Part shown: positions 35,517-47,275 of the stretch, in pieces | Layout of the letters: every line of letters starts with the position of its first letter | Position numbering within the stretch: the stretch's first letter is position 1 | Assembly: GCA_020091685.1 (NCBI GenBank) | Contig: CM034607.1 | Coordinates: 36,638,510 to 36,702,509 of the forward strand | Source of the DNA: Lutjanus erythropterus | Lineage: Eukaryota; Chordata; Actinopteri; Lutjaniformes; Lutjanidae | DNA length: 64,000 nucleotides | Reading direction: 5' to 3' | The notes under the pieces: generated by a model | Told to the model about the DNA's origin: nothing | Databases searched by the model: none | The model's input: only the letters and a program-made list of their open reading frames with translations | Translations under genes and position numbers: made by a program

Positions 35517-37543
35517 TCACCAGAACTGTCCAATGAATGAGCTAGAAGCCAGTCCATGTGGCTCAAGACTATCTGGATGTGAGTTCCTGGCTGGTTCAGA
35601 TCCTCCACAGTCCTCCACATCAGCTTCTGTTTTTATCTGTTCAGTTTGTCTTTGTTGGAGGTGTGAGGACTGAGGTTTCTCTTCATCATCATCTTCACTC
35701 TTCACTGTGACAGGAGTGAATGTAAACTTGGTGATATCAGCTTCATCCAGTACTTGAAGCTGCTCTCCCTCCTGACTGGCCCAGACTTCCTCCTGTTCCT
35801 CTTTAATGTGTAGGGGCCCTTGGTTCTCCTGGCCCAGACCGGTCCAAACTTCATGAAGCTGTGAGGACTCACCATCACACTTGTGATTTTTGAGCTGACA
35901 ACGCCAAGTGAATCTTTTGTCACAAATGTTGCAGCTGAATGGTTTCTCCCCTGTGTGGGTTCTCATGTGAGACTGTAAATGTTCATGCCGTGAAAAACAT
36001 CTATCACAAAGTGAACAACTGTAAGGTTTTTCTCCTGTGTGGCATTTCAGATGTTTCTGCAGATATGCCTTCTGGCCAAAGCTTTTACCACAAAATGGGC
36101 AACTGAAAGGTTTCTCTCTTGAGTGTGTCTTCAAGTGGTAGTCCAGACCAATTTTTTGAGTAAACCTTTTACCACACAAAGGGCAACTGAATGGTTTCTC
36201 TCCTGTGTGAATTCTCATGTGAATCTTCAGGTGTGAGGTTTTGTTAAATTGTTTACCACATACAAAGCAGCGATACGGTTTCTCACGAGGATTATATCTG
36301 TTATTTTTCATAAAGTTTGAACCTAATTGAGTTTCTTTAATATTTGTATCATTCATGACTACAGTCTTAGGCTCAAAGCGGTTTCCTGTCCTGTCAGAAA
36401 TGTTTGACTGTAAAAGTCTATTTGGATCACAGTTCCTGGCTTGTCCTCCACAGTCCTCCCCAGAAGGTTCTGTTTTCACTTGTTCAGTTTGTCTTTGATG
36501 AAACTGTGAGAGGTCAGGGTTCTCTTCAGAATCATCACTTTTCACAGGGACAGAAGTGAATGTGAACTTAGTGATATCAGCTTCCTCCAGCCCTTGAAGC
36601 TGCTCACCCTCTTGACTGGTCCAGACTTCATGAAGCTGTGAGGACTCACCACCACACTTGTGATTTTTGAGCTGACAACGCCAAGTGAATCTTCTGTTAC
36701 AAACATTGCAACTGTATGGTTTCTCCCCTGTGTGGGTCCTCATGTGAGACTGTAAATGTTCATACCGTGAAAAACATTTCTTACAATGTGAACAGTTAAA
36801 TGGTTTTTCTCCAGTGTGGCATTTCAGATGCTTCTGCAGATATGCCTTCTGGCCAAATGTTTTACCACAAACTGAGCAAGTGAATGGCCTCTCTCCTGTG
36901 TGAGTTTGCAAGTGGTGGTCTAGACCTGTTTTTTGAGAAAACCTTTTAAAACATAATGAGCAGCTGAATGGTTTCTCTCCTGTGTGACTTCTCATGTGTA
37001 TCTTCAGCTTCGAGTTTTTGTTAAATCCTTTGCCACATTCAAAACAGCGAAATGGTTTCTCAAAAGTATTACAGGCATTATTTTTTAGAAAGTTTAAACC
37101 TGACTGAGGCGCTCTGGTCTCCTTCCAATCATCATCATCACCACCAACAACTATAGGCTCTGTTTCAAGAAAGTCTTCAGTATCAGGTGTTAAATGTGTA
37201 TCTGGATGTGAGATTCTGTCTGCTTCTGGTTGCCCACAGTCCTCTCCATCATCTTCTGTTTCCATCTGTTTAGTTTGTCTTTGATGAAGCTGTGAGGACT
37301 GAGGTTTCTCTTCAGCATCTTTTTCACTCTTCACAGGGACAGGAGTGACAGTGAACTTTGTGATATCAGCCTCCTCCAGCTCTTGAAGCTGCTCGCCCTC
37401 CTGACTGGCCCAGACTTCTTCCTGTTCCTCTTTAATGTGTGGGGGTTGAGTCTGGCATTCCAGATCCTCCTGGTCCAGTCTGGGGCGCCACTCCTGCTGC
37501 TCAGGGGGAACATCTTCTTTATTCACCAACAGCTGCTGGACAT
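35517..37543 (-). CDS. C2H2 zinc-finger protein, unit C, large exon (two module-plus-5-finger repeats)
   Basis: The exon follows TTTCCTGCAG (37544-37549) and opens in phase 1 as DVQQLLVNKEDVPPEQQEW. With the intact first exon (43123-43315) it gives 739 residues in frame. Layout: acidic module; five fingers starting FRCFECGKGFNKNSKLKIH and ending [12 protein letters not shown]; a second module ([20 protein letters not shown]); five more fingers, starting YRCFVCGKQFNKTSHLKIH and ending [12 protein letters not shown]; then a third module without fingers that ends SFIGQFW. Finger n of array 1 matches finger n of array 2, with nearly the same base-contacting helix positions (e.g. GQKAYLQKH identical, SRYEHLQSH / SRHEHLQSH). 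The protein may bind two similar sites or one repeated site. Nuclear DNA-binding role by family; target unknown. Confidence 0.92.
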
Positions 37544-38559
37544 CTGCAGGAAACACTGAAACACAAACACACATTGAAGAAAACTGTGATTTGATGTTAA
37601 CTAGGAGTATAACAGTATGCATATTCATGTACATTGTGCGCAGGGGCAAGTTGACACATGCACTGTACTGCACTGAAAAGACTTAAGTCAGCTGGGAAGA
37701 GTCTGTCTGTGAATTATCCTCTACATCAAGAGCTCAAGCTGTAAAGACAGACGGTTAGACCTTGAGGTGGACATGTGCTCTACGCCTTTCCTTGAAATGT
37801 TTATGAAATTTGTCTCTTCTGAGTTACTGTTCGGTAACGTTCAGCTGAGAAGCAATTTCCTCAAGGAAGAACATCAGCACTTTTTAAGTTTTCTTGCTTA
37901 AATAATTGAGATTATCGTGATATCTTGAGTGAGCTGTAATATAAATAAAGCACCTCTTTTCCTGTTTACAATAATAAACAATGTTTGAAAAAAGAAAAAA
38001 ACGATGTATACAAACTGACAAAACATTAAAAAAGGTAGCACTTAAAAAAGGTATGATCTAGCCTATCAAGTAAGGGTCACACCAATAGACAAAGAACTCC
38101 TGTGTTTCCAAAGGTGGCCACAAGGTGACGTCCACCAAAAAAACAATGAGGAATACAGGATGGCAAATAATTTGTTTGGAGCCACATTGTCTTCAAGTTG
38201 TGATACTTATGTAGTCTAGTCAAAAACACATAAGACAACAAGGATAAAGTCTCTGCTAAGTAGCAGACTACTAGTAGTCTGTATTATAAAGAAGTTGTGT
38301 TTCTGATTGTCTTGAAAAGCCTGGACTCAAAAATCCTCTGAAGACAAGATAAAGCAACATAAAATTGCTGCCTATGGATCATCTGAGGACTTCTAAAAGC
38401 AAGGAAGTTGCTTGAACACCAGCGAGTTCAGCCGCTAACAAACCTAAATCCATTACTTTTTACATGTGTTTTCAGAAACGATACTGTTCCCCATTCTCCT
38501 CAGTTGCCTTAAAGACTTTGGTTCGGCACTGGAGGTTTTCTTTTGAACTCTTTTAGTTT

Positions 38560-38760
38560 CCACCCAGTTTTAACAACGAAAGTTGGAAGTTGGCTTGGAA
38601 GTCTCGATACAATTGGAACAACTGCACCATTTTTATGATGCAAGTGAGATTGGCAGATCAATGGAAGAAGGTGGCCTGGTGCTGACAAGGTGTTGACTTG
38701 GTCTCCAAATTTTCCAGATCTCAATCCCATTGAGCATCTGCAGGAAAGGAGGGCCGGCCC
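38560..38760 (+). mobile_element. Tc1-like transposase fossil
   Basis: One frame reads VLTWSPNFPDLNPIEHLQER. PDLNPIEHL is the signature around the last catalytic acidic residue of Tc1/mariner-group transposases, and the preceding GACTTGGTCTCCAAA context fits. The rest of the gene is gone or scrambled. Confidence 0.65.
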
Positions 38761-38764
38761 CTTT

Positions 38765-39945
38765 AGGGTTGCAGCTATCAATTCATTCATTATTCTGCTG
38801 ATTAATCAAGTAGTTGGATAAGAACTATTGCATGCTCTGCAACTTTTTCCATTAAATTACTTTTGTTTTATTTAAGATCAGTAGTAATATACGAAAAAGA
38901 AAATAAGACAAGTTTTTTAAGTGAACAACAAATTGTTTCTTTTTTTGAAAAATCAACATTTTTGTTCATTTTATTTTACTTTAACAGTACTGTCACTGGT
39001 ACACCGTCATTACTAAATACCGACTATAAGAGGAGGAAAAAAGTGACATGTTTGTAAAACAGTCCCCTGTCAGGGGTCTGAGTATGTTTGTCCTCCTCCA
39101 GAACAAAAATGTTGTGTTAACGTGGAAACAAAGCATTCTGGTGCATCATCTTTTTCAGTTTCGGTTCAGTTTTCAGTTACAGCTGCAGCATCTATCCCCC
39201 AACCCATTCAGGATTCACATGCACTGACCTAGAGTTTCCCACCTACATCTTGTGTTTTTATGCAAACATCACTACCTTTGCTTTTACCTCAGTACTTTAG
39301 TAAAAAGAAATTAAGGCACTACAATAAAAGTAAAGTTACTTAAATTAGTACTTTTACTTTAGTACTTCATGTAGGGCATGCAAGATTTTTACTTGTAATT
39401 TTTTACATTGTGGTATAAATGTTTTTACTGAAGTAAAGGGTCTGAGTATTTTTTCCATCACTGCAGGATTATGACCAGTGTTTTATTTATGGCGGCCCGC
39501 CACATTAAAAAGATCGACACCACGACATGATTTTCTATTTTTGGAGCTATGCAACAAAAAATAGAAAATCATGTCTAGAAGGAAACTCCTGATTTGCAAA
39601 ACTCTCGTGAGATTTATATACGTTGTTTCTGGTAAAATAATCAAACACCTGTGATCTTTCACAGGTCTGGGGTTCCCTTCTAGACTCGACCTTCTCTCTG
39701 TGTCTTTGTCAAACTCATGACAGCAGACTGTCTGTGAACAAAACAAAATGTGAGTTTTGACACACTGGTGAGACCTGAGGTGTGCGAGCGTGAGGAGAAA
39801 TGAGGAGAAAAGTGAGATGAGCAGATTTCAGTTCCTGTCCCGACATGTGAAACACAGACTGCCTACACTTGTCAGAATTTAAATGAAGCCTAAAGGCTTT
39901 TTAGTAATCGAATTACTCGAGTTACCCAAAGAATCATTTCAGCCC
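38765..39945. mobile_element. Probable hAT remnant with nested AAGTA repeat
   Basis: The left side reads AGGGTTGCAGCTATCAATTC and the right side ends AATCATTTCAGCCCT, whose reverse complement starts AGGGCTGAAATGATT. Such AGGGYTG ends with ATTA-rich interiors are typical of fish hAT MITEs. An AAGTA-type repeat sits inside (39285-39470). I could not find a target-site duplication, so the limits are tentative. Confidence 0.4.
39524..39700. promoter_or_regulatory. Decayed copy of the ZNF promoter block, with a hairpin
   Basis: TCTCGTGAGA at 39603-39612 is followed by GGGGTTCCCTTCTAGAC near 39670, the same order as TCTCGCGAGA then GGTTCCCTTCTAGA upstream of units D and E. The central CpG has become TpG. 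At 39524-39542 and 39557-39575 a perfect 19-bp inverted repeat (GACATGATTTTCTATTTTT on the left arm) with a 14-nt spacer can form a hairpin. Confidence 0.6.
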
Positions 39946-40269
39946 TGTTGAATTTTTTATTTATGAAAACAGAACAGGGGCAAAACTCTGGAAACACAAA
40001 TATGTTTTCAAACTTTCTAATTTTTTTTATTATTATTTCTATATGTATCCAGAGCTGGAAATGAACAAAATCAAATTTCAGACTTTTCTGTATTATGTTG
40101 AAACTCTGTTTAATATTTCACAGCTGAGTCATTCTACAGAAACAGTCATGAATATTCTAAAAAAAAAAAAAAAAGTTTGATATTAACTCTTAAATACCAA
40201 TTAATGATTACGTCACCAATCCATAAACAAAACATTCCTAGAAATATTAAGAAATAATTATATTAATTT

Positions 40270-40385
40270 CACTGAAGTAACATGTAGTAACACCAGTGAA
40301 GCAAAAAAACACCAATGACATTTATACAGGAGCATCACTGGTGTTACTGGTGTTACTGGTGTTAACATTAGGAGTAACACCAGCG
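40270..40385. repeat. Short inverted and tandem repeat of ACACCAGT / ACTGGTGTT
   Basis: GTAACACCAGTGA at about 40290 is followed by three head-to-tail ACTGGTGTT words at 40338-40364 and then GTAACACCAGCGA, so the segment can fold back on itself. Confidence 0.7.
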
Positions 40386-41712
40386 ACAATTTGGAGGAAA
40401 AAATAAACAATAGTTTTAACACAATGTCCACCATGTGTCAGACCTCATGTCTTCAGTCAAATTAAAATCATTTAACTGTTCAGATTTTCACCCTCGATGC
40501 TGCGAGATGAGAAACACCAACGAGAGAATTAAAGGCTTAATGCATCATTTCAAAATTGTGGTATATTGATCACAGTATTGTGTCACGTACTAATGACATA
40601 TGTACCTCGGTGAACACGGCTGAGTGTGAAGTTGTAAGTTGCGTGCGCACGCTGCCACTGTGACGATGAAAAACACGGCTGAGTAAAGCGAATGAATGAA
40701 CACGAGCACCGTGTGCGCCTTGTCAATACACAACAAAAATAAGTTTTTTTATGTAACTGTGACACCAATTACATCATTTTAATAATGTTTTATTAATGTT
40801 AAAACATTAATGTTAATGTGAATGTGAATGAGATTGAATTAATTTAAAAAGTAATTTAAAATGAAACGTATATGGCTCCACTTGAGTCAGTTCTTTGAAT
40901 TTAGTATTTTAAATAAACTCCTAAATTAAACATCAGATGATTTTTTTTTTTTATCACTGAAAGGACAGACTTTATTTATTGAACATGTATATTAATGTGA
41001 TTGTTTTGGTGACTGAAAAAGTTGGTTTTTAATAGTTTTTTTTAATGTTGTTTAAAAAAGCAATAAAATATACAAAAACAAAAATCAATAAAGAATGGAG
41101 GTCAGTAGTACAGACAGAAATCTTCAAAAGAGTAAATCAATTCTGTTCTGTTTTGATGGCTGCCTTGTTTTGAGAATACAGGATCAAACTGATGTATTGC
41201 TTGACTTTATTTTCAAAAATGACAAAAGATTGTTTACAATATAAAAAAATCAGATTTATGGATGTGAATGATCAAGCAATATAACCAAACCAATGAAATA
41301 GTAATAACAATAATAATAATAATACATGATAGTTAGGTAACTGAAATTTCAGAATCGATCTTTAAGGGGACAAAACAAAACAGATGTTCTACATCTGGAA
41401 CAAATTAAGGCTGAACAATTAATCAAACATGTATTGAAATTGCAATATAGCGTGGTGCAGTGTCACACTGAGGGAGGGTCTAAATGTGTTCAATTCAAAC
41501 AACCATTTCAATCAAAGCTGCAGAAACGTCTCGGCCGACACGTCATACTTTTATAGACTTACGAAAATATGTTTGTTTAGTGCAGATCCCTGCAAAAATC
41601 ACACCACAGTGATCTGTTTAAAATGACAATGAGAATAATGATATAAATATTGACATGCATTCAAATATCACAAATATATCACAACAGCAAAATAATAATA
41701 AATAATATTAAA

Positions 41713-41713
<1 letters not shown>

Positions 41714-41752
<39 letters not shown>
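41714..41752. repeat. (AAT)n microsatellite
   Basis: About 13 AAT units in the intron of unit C. Confidence 0.9.
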
Positions 41753-41755
<3 letters not shown>

Positions 41756-42589
41756 TAATAAAGTCAAAATAATCTAAATTAGATAATTTTTCAAAATGGT
41801 TCAGCTCCAAAGTAAATTTAAAATGCCAGTAACCATGGTAACTGACACCAGTGAACCAGGTTAACTGTCGAGCTTCATTCAGCTGTGTGTTAAAGACACG
41901 TCACTCAGCTCACATCACTTCAGATCTTTTTCTATGAGACCAAACATGAATTTACATGTTTACTTTAGTTTCAAAGAACATATTAATTATAAAAAGTCAA
42001 AAATCATGTCTCACAAATTTTATTGTCTTCAAAAGTCAACAACAGCCTTTTATTTAAAAGTTTAGCATTTGTATTTGAAGAAGAACGTCGTTGTGAAGTT
42101 ATTTATTCATTCATTCATTTTGTTCAAGCTGTGAAGACAAAGTCAGCTTTGCCTCTGAAATGATTTTAATGCCCTTTTCCCTTTTTGCTGCACAGAACAG
42201 ACGGACTGAGAGAAGGAGGTCGACATGTAGGTCTGCCTCGGGTCGGAATCAAGCCATGTTGCTGCTGAGGTCTGAGGACATGAGGTTGACGCTCTCCTAG
42301 TGAGCTGTTAGGACAGGGCAATGCATGCTGGGATCACATTATCTTGTCATTTACGTTTTTCTGCTCGTCGTCTCCTTTATTTTGTTAATTGCAGCAGTAT
42401 TTTCATGATGACCCCTTTATATTCTTCATATAGTTTAATCTGGAGAGTTTGTTCTGCAGCTGAGAAGAAAATAATCAGCTGTTCTGGGCTGCGTCAGTTC
42501 TCTGTAGACCCTCACAGTGCAGCTTGTTTTAGTCTATCCTCAGATCATGTGGAACAGGTTCACTCAGTGTTCCCCGGATCAGAACCAAA

Positions 42590-42690
42590 CAAGGTGAAGC
42601 AGCCAGTTTCTCTGCTCCTCACCTGTGGAACAAACTTCCAGAACACCTGAGGTCAGCTGACTGTTCACTGCAGTTTACCAGTGAAGTGGA
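42590..42690 (+). mobile_element. Short LINE 3' coding remnant
   Basis: Reads ..LWNKLPEHLRSADCSLQFTS, the LWN.LP..LR.A motif found at the C-terminus of L2/CR1-group LINE proteins (compare LWNKLPEEIRSAD at 31.6 kb). Nothing further is recognisable upstream. Confidence 0.5.
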
Positions 42691-43073
42691 TAGTTACATA
42701 TTTTTAGGATAATCTGCTCTTTAAATACGTTTTCTGTAATGTTTTAAACTATTTATTGTCCTGCTTTTAGCTTTTGTTTCTAATGATCTCAAACGCAATT
42801 TTAATGTTCCTTTAATGTTTTTTTTTTTATGCAAATTGGATCTTCATCAAATCAGATATTAGATTTGATATTTATCGGCTCATACAGGCTAATTTAGCTG
42901 AATAGATCAGATATTTATAATAAATCCCTGCTTTATGTTTTTTTTCTTTCACACAGCTGTTGCTTTTTTTTCTCCGCTCATTTTGTTTCTTACACTTTCT
43001 TTGTGGATTAAACGTCTATTTCCTGCGACATTAAAGCCGTTTTGAGTAGATCCAGAGTGTGAGTAGTGATGAG

Positions 43074-43105
43074 TGATCAGAGCTGATCGATCAGTGATCA
43101 GTGAG
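43074..43105. promoter_or_regulatory. GATC-rich palindromic element, unit C copy
   Basis: GATCAGAGCTGATCGATCAG then TGATCA lies just past the first-exon donor, as in A, B, D and E. Confidence 0.45.
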
Positions 43106-43122
43106 TGAGTGTGGGTCCAAAC

Positions 43123-43315
43123 CTGCTCTGTGTAACCGAAGTTGAGGGTTGAAAACAGCGTCCAGTAGTCTCCGTTGTCTCTCGTTCTCCTCTTTTGAAC
43201 GACAAAGTGTCTCCTCGTACTCTGCTATCGTTCTTTCAAACAGACCAAATATGTCTTCAGCAGCCGCAGTTAGTCGCTGCTTCACCAACGCTCTCAACAT
43301 CTGGACTGTAGACAT
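43123..43315 (-). CDS. ZNF unit C, first exon (coiled-coil-like), intact
   Basis: ATG at 43313-43315 opens MSTVQMLRALVKQRLTAAAE, continuing DIFGLFERTIAEYEETLCRS and KEENERQRRLLDAVFNPQLR, and ends LHRA plus one base before the donor GTTTGG. It has 64 codons plus one base, so phase 1, and joins in frame to 37543. It is identical in protein to the unit E copy. No named domain is known to me for it. The heptad-like pattern suggests a helix for self-association or partner binding, comparable in position (not sequence) to KRAB or SCAN in mammalian ZNFs. Confidence 0.88.

Positions 43316-43318
<3 letters not shown>

Positions 43319-43382
<64 letters not shown>
43319..43382. repeat. (CA)n microsatellite directly 5' of the unit C start codon
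   Basis: About 32 CA units, starting four bases from the ATG. Confidence 0.95.
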
Positions 43383-43384
<2 letters not shown>

Positions 43385-43494
43385 CACACGGACACTACAA
43401 CAAACACACACTCTGACGAACACACACTCATCCTGTCAGAGACACTTTAAAAAGAGAACTGAAGCTAAAGGTAAACCTGCTAGACGCCATTTTG

Positions 43495-43504
43495 CTCCGC
43501 AGCG
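43495..43504 (-). promoter_or_regulatory. YY1-like CAAAATGGCG site upstream of unit C
   Basis: Minus-strand CAAAATGGCG 180 bp upstream of the ATG, identical to the sites at units A and E. Confidence 0.6.
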
Positions 43505-43559
43505 AACAGAATCACTTCCTGGTGTAACTTCCTGTTGTCCGTCAAAATAAAAGCTCCAG

Positions 43560-45600
43560 AATTTTGCCTAAAAAACCCCAAAAGGAAATAGAAACAATGA
43601 CCATCTGATGTTATCTTGCCGTATTTTTTCCTCATTATCATAAATTTTACAAACTGTAAGGCAAAAAAAAAAAAAAAAAAAAAAACAACCTCAAAGGATT
43701 AATTGATTACTAAAATAACTGACGATTGATTTAATAACTGATTATTTGATTAATTATTGCAGCTCTAAAATCTGGGTCTCATTTGAAAATATGACATAAT
43801 AAATCAGGTATTTTATATATTTCAAACACACAAATTCAAGCTCTTTAAGTAGTTTGTTACAAACAACGACTTTTTTTTTTGCCCAGCAAAATACAAACTA
43901 CAAAATACTCAAAACTAATTAAAAATCTATTTTAAATATATTTAATTGAAATGCTGCCTACCCCTGGACAGATTTACACGTCATCCAGACAAGCTGATCA
44001 TAAATAACATAATAATAAATAAACTATGAATCAATATTCAGCTGTGAAGCTGCTGGGCTACAATAAAGGAGGCCACATGATTCTGGAATCAGCAGCTTAA
44101 ACATTTAAACCTGGAAACATCCAGCAGAGGGCGACACTGCTCACATGATGAGCTTCAGATGGACTTCAGGTCGATGTGAGAAAATAGATTCACTCTGAAA
44201 AAGTTTCCGGTCAGTTTGTACAAACACCATGATCCCAACATCACTGTAAGACCAAATATTAGAGCCAATGTGGAGGGAAAAATTAGATTTTCAGGGTAAA
44301 TTTGAGACAGTTACAATATTTACCAAATATTAGGTGTATTATTTCAAGAATTATGTTAAAAATATTTGATTGTAAAGTTTGTGAGGAACAGCAGCTGATT
44401 ACAGACAGAGATTTGGATGCTGATGTTTCACCTTATCAACAGTTAAAGTCTCTGATATCAGCTGGTTTTTATCAGCAAACAGTCTCATTTCAGTCACACT
44501 GCAAATTTAGGACTGTTCTAACATCAGTGTTTCCACCATCATTAATCAGGTCAGACTGTTCATGATGCAAATTTTTCTCAGGCACTTTTTTATTCAGTGC
44601 TTTACAGAAACATAAGACAACAAAATACCACAATCAGAAATTAAACAGTGTAGAATGGTGGACTAACTCTCACAGGCCTTTTTTTAAACCTGAGCCAACA
44701 ACAATAACAATAACAATCACATTTTAAAACGTTTGAAAAATTAATATATCATTACTGTTGGACAAAAACCTTGAATGTCAATAATTTGTCTTTTTAAAAA
44801 AATCAATGTCATTGGTCACTCTTTGCTTCCATCTGAGGGCTTTACAAATAGATATTTAATCAATTAAAAATATTAAAAAGAGCTACAAACTTTGATGGCA
44901 CATTGTTCAATTATTTAAAACATATTTGGACATACAAGGTTTTTGCAAAACAGAAACAATGTATTTTTTACAGCCATGATGTTTGATCAGTACTCTGTTA
45001 TCGACCAAAACACAAAGAAGAAAGAAAAAAAATCAAACAGTACAAAATTAACATTTAGAAACATCAGAAACAAAAGTCTTGTGGCGCCAGAACAGATGAA
45101 CTCTATTAACCAATAACTGGTGTCGACACGGGAGAAGCTCTGATGCTTGTTTCACTCTGTTTTTGTATCAAACAGGTTTGAGCACCGAAACTCGCCAAAC
45201 ATGCCAAGTTAACATTACATCGCCCGCTCTACGCACTGTGGCAGCAGGTCGCCGTAGCTCGTAGCTTCTGTAAACATGGTTAAAACGCCAAGCTAAAACA
45301 GTCCCAAACGGGACATTAAACAAATGTTTAAACCATCTGCATGTAAAGGAGGGAAGCATCTGGCGAAACAACACCTGTGAGCAGAAGGATGGACCGTCAC
45401 CGACTGGCTGCGTGACCTCATGACAGACAGAGTTTTTCCTCAGGTTAGCAAATAAAATAATAATTCAGAAGAAATAAAGCTTCAGTTTGAAGCTGACATT
45501 TGCAGAATACCAACTAAAAATAATTTTGGTGTTATTAACATTATAACTGTTATCTATTGTTAATTTAGTTGAGTTCAGTTAAGTTTTATTTATTTGTTAA
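43560..45600. other. Intergenic between units C and D, no gene seen
   Basis: A (A)25 run near 43660, hAT-like fragments (ATTAATTGATTACT) near 43700 and AT-rich DNA. The open frame at 45168-45374 has no recognisable motif. TTTATT at 45585-45590 (AATAAA on minus) is a good polyadenylation signal for unit D, about 95 bp past its stop. Confidence 0.5.
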
Positions 45601-45604
45601 TATG

Positions 45605-45683
45605 AAAAAATAGACCTGAGTTCCTGTCACGTTCTGGTCCTCCACAGTCCTCTTCATCGGCTGCTGCTGCTCTCATCTCTTCT
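45605..45683 (-). pseudogene. Remnant acidic module downstream of unit D
   Basis: The minus strand reads ..DEEDCGGPERDRNS out of frame with the unit D stop, matching [16 protein letters not shown] of intact modules. It shows that unit D once continued into another module. Confidence 0.65.
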
Positions 45684-47017
45684 TCACTGGTTTTCATGAA
45701 GCTGTGACAACTCGCCACCACACTTGTGTCTTCTGAGCTGAGAATACCACGTGAATCTTTCGTCACAATTGCGGCAGCTGTATCGTTTCTCTCCTGTGTG
45801 GACGGCCATGTGTTGTGTCAGATATCTCTTAAATGTAAAAGTTTTAACACAGAGCGAGCAGCTGAATGGTGTCTCTGCTGTGTGACTCCTCATGTGTTTC
45901 ACTAAAGACACACTTGTACTTGTCTTACAAACTGAGCCATTAAAATTCTTCTCCCGTATGTGAAGTTTCATATGAAGATTTAAATTTTCACTCCTGGAGT
46001 ATTTTTTACCACAAACTGAGCAGCTGTAGGGTTTTTCTCCGGTGTGAGTTCTCATGTGTACCTGCAAATGTTGCTTACGGGCAAATTTTTTATCACACCG
46101 AGAGCAGGTGAATCGTTTGTTGGCTGTATGAAGCTGTGTGGACTTCAGCTGCAATTTTGAAGTGAGGCTTTTCTCACAAACACTGCAGCTGGATCGCTCT
46201 ACATGAACTGCCATGCGTGATGTCAGGTGTCCTTTGTGAGTAAAACTTAGACCACAAACTGAGCACCTGTGCGGCTTCTGTCCTGTATGAGTCCTCATGT
46301 GTCTCTCCAGACTGACCCGACGGCCAAATCGTCGACCACACTCAGGGCAGATGAACGAGGACTCGCCGACACAATGGTGGATTCTGAGCTGAGAACAGCA
46401 CATGAAGCTTTTGCCACAAACACGGCAGTTGAACTGTTTCACGCCCGTATGGACGTCCGTGTGTTGTCTCAGATAATTCTCACAGGCAAATGTTTTACCA
46501 CAAACTGAGCAAGTAAACAATTTCTCTCCTGTATGAGTTGTCGTGTGTGTTATTAAAGACACCTTCTGGATGAACGTTTTTCCACACTCAGAGCAGCTGA
46601 ATGGTTTCTCATCAGGGTCACATCTCAAATCACTTTTCAGAGAGTTTAAACCTGACTGAGGTCCTCTGGTCTCCTCCCACTCACCATCACTGACTTCTGT
46701 CTCTTCAGTTTTGTCTTCAGTATCTGGATGTGAGTTCCTGTCTGGTTCCGGTCCTCCACAGTCGTCTCCATCAGCTTCTGTTTTCATCTGTTCAGTTTGT
46801 CTTTGATGAAGCTGTGAGGACTGAGGTTTCTCTTCATCCTCCTTCTCCTTCACCTCCTCCAGCCCTTGAAGCTGCTCTTGCTCTGGATTGGTCCAGACTT
46901 CCTCCTGTTCCTCTTTAATGTGTGGGGGCTCTGGGTCCTCCTGGTCCAGACTGGGGCTCCACTCCTGCTGGTGCTCAGCAGGAACCTCTTCTTTATTCAC
47001 CAACAGCTGCTCAACAT
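45684..47017 (-). CDS. C2H2 zinc-finger protein, unit D, large exon (acidic module plus 11 fingers, several degenerate)
   Basis: The exon follows TTTCCTGCAG (47018-47023) and opens in phase 1 as DVEQLLVNKEEVPAEHQQEW. An acidic module with [10 protein letters not shown] and EQMKTEADG follows; the FTPVPVKSE segment is shortened to EVKEKEDEEKP. Eleven finger positions follow. Finger 3 has an H-x-C type end (IHHCVGESS). Finger 5 has His changed to Arg (LTSRMAVH). Finger 6 (SCSVCEKSLTSKLQLKST) and finger 9 (FNGSVCKTSTSVSLVKH) have lost ligands. The last ends RRHKC. The stop falls inside the remains of another module: further downstream the other frame reads DEEDCGGPERDRNS. The upstream exons are 47201-47275 and perhaps 50749-50862 or the broken 48585-48769 copy. 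Confidence 0.87.
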
Positions 47018-47200
47018 CTGCAGGAAACAGAAAGACAGACATTACAGAACACTCTGGGATCAGTAGCTGTGTTTTCTTATTTGAAGATCTCTTACTTCCA
47101 AGTATTATCTTATCCATTACAATTAAATCACACATAAAGTCAATCTGTTGGAAACAAAGACGTCATATTAATTTACAGTTAACAACAAAGATGCACTTAC

Positions 47201-47275
47201 CAGCAACATTATCTGCTGTGGTTTCCTGTGATGTTACACCTGGACCAGAAGCTGCAGTCGACTCATCGTCAGCAG
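47201..47275 (-). CDS. Small symmetric exon of ZNF unit D
   Basis: Minus strand: acceptor TGTTCCCCACAG (ends 47276), 75 nt, donor GTAAGT (47195-47200). In phase 1 it encodes ADDESTAASGPGVTSQETTA then DNVA. It keeps phase 1 on both sides, so it joins to DVEQLL of the large exon in frame and can be included or skipped. The Ser/Thr-rich, acidic peptide has no domain. No counterpart was found in the other units. Both splice sites match consensus well, but the exon is short. Confidence 0.68.

Larger units (their letters stand above)
37550..43122 (-). other. Long intron of ZNF unit C (about 5.6 kb) with transposon remnants
   Basis: It contains a Tc1-like fossil (about 38560-38760), a hAT-like stretch (about 38765-39945), a decayed promoter block (39524-39700), an ACACCAGT palindrome (40270-40385), an (AAT)n tract (41714-41752) and a LINE tail (42590-42690). 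No further coding exon was seen. Confidence 0.55.

Noticed and set aside
42321-42650. 109-codon + strand open frame
   Set aside because: Its 3' end overlaps a LINE remnant in another frame and the rest has no motif.
45168-45374. 68-codon minus-strand open frame between units C and D
   Set aside because: No family motif, no splice sites and no second copy. It is not distinguishable from chance.
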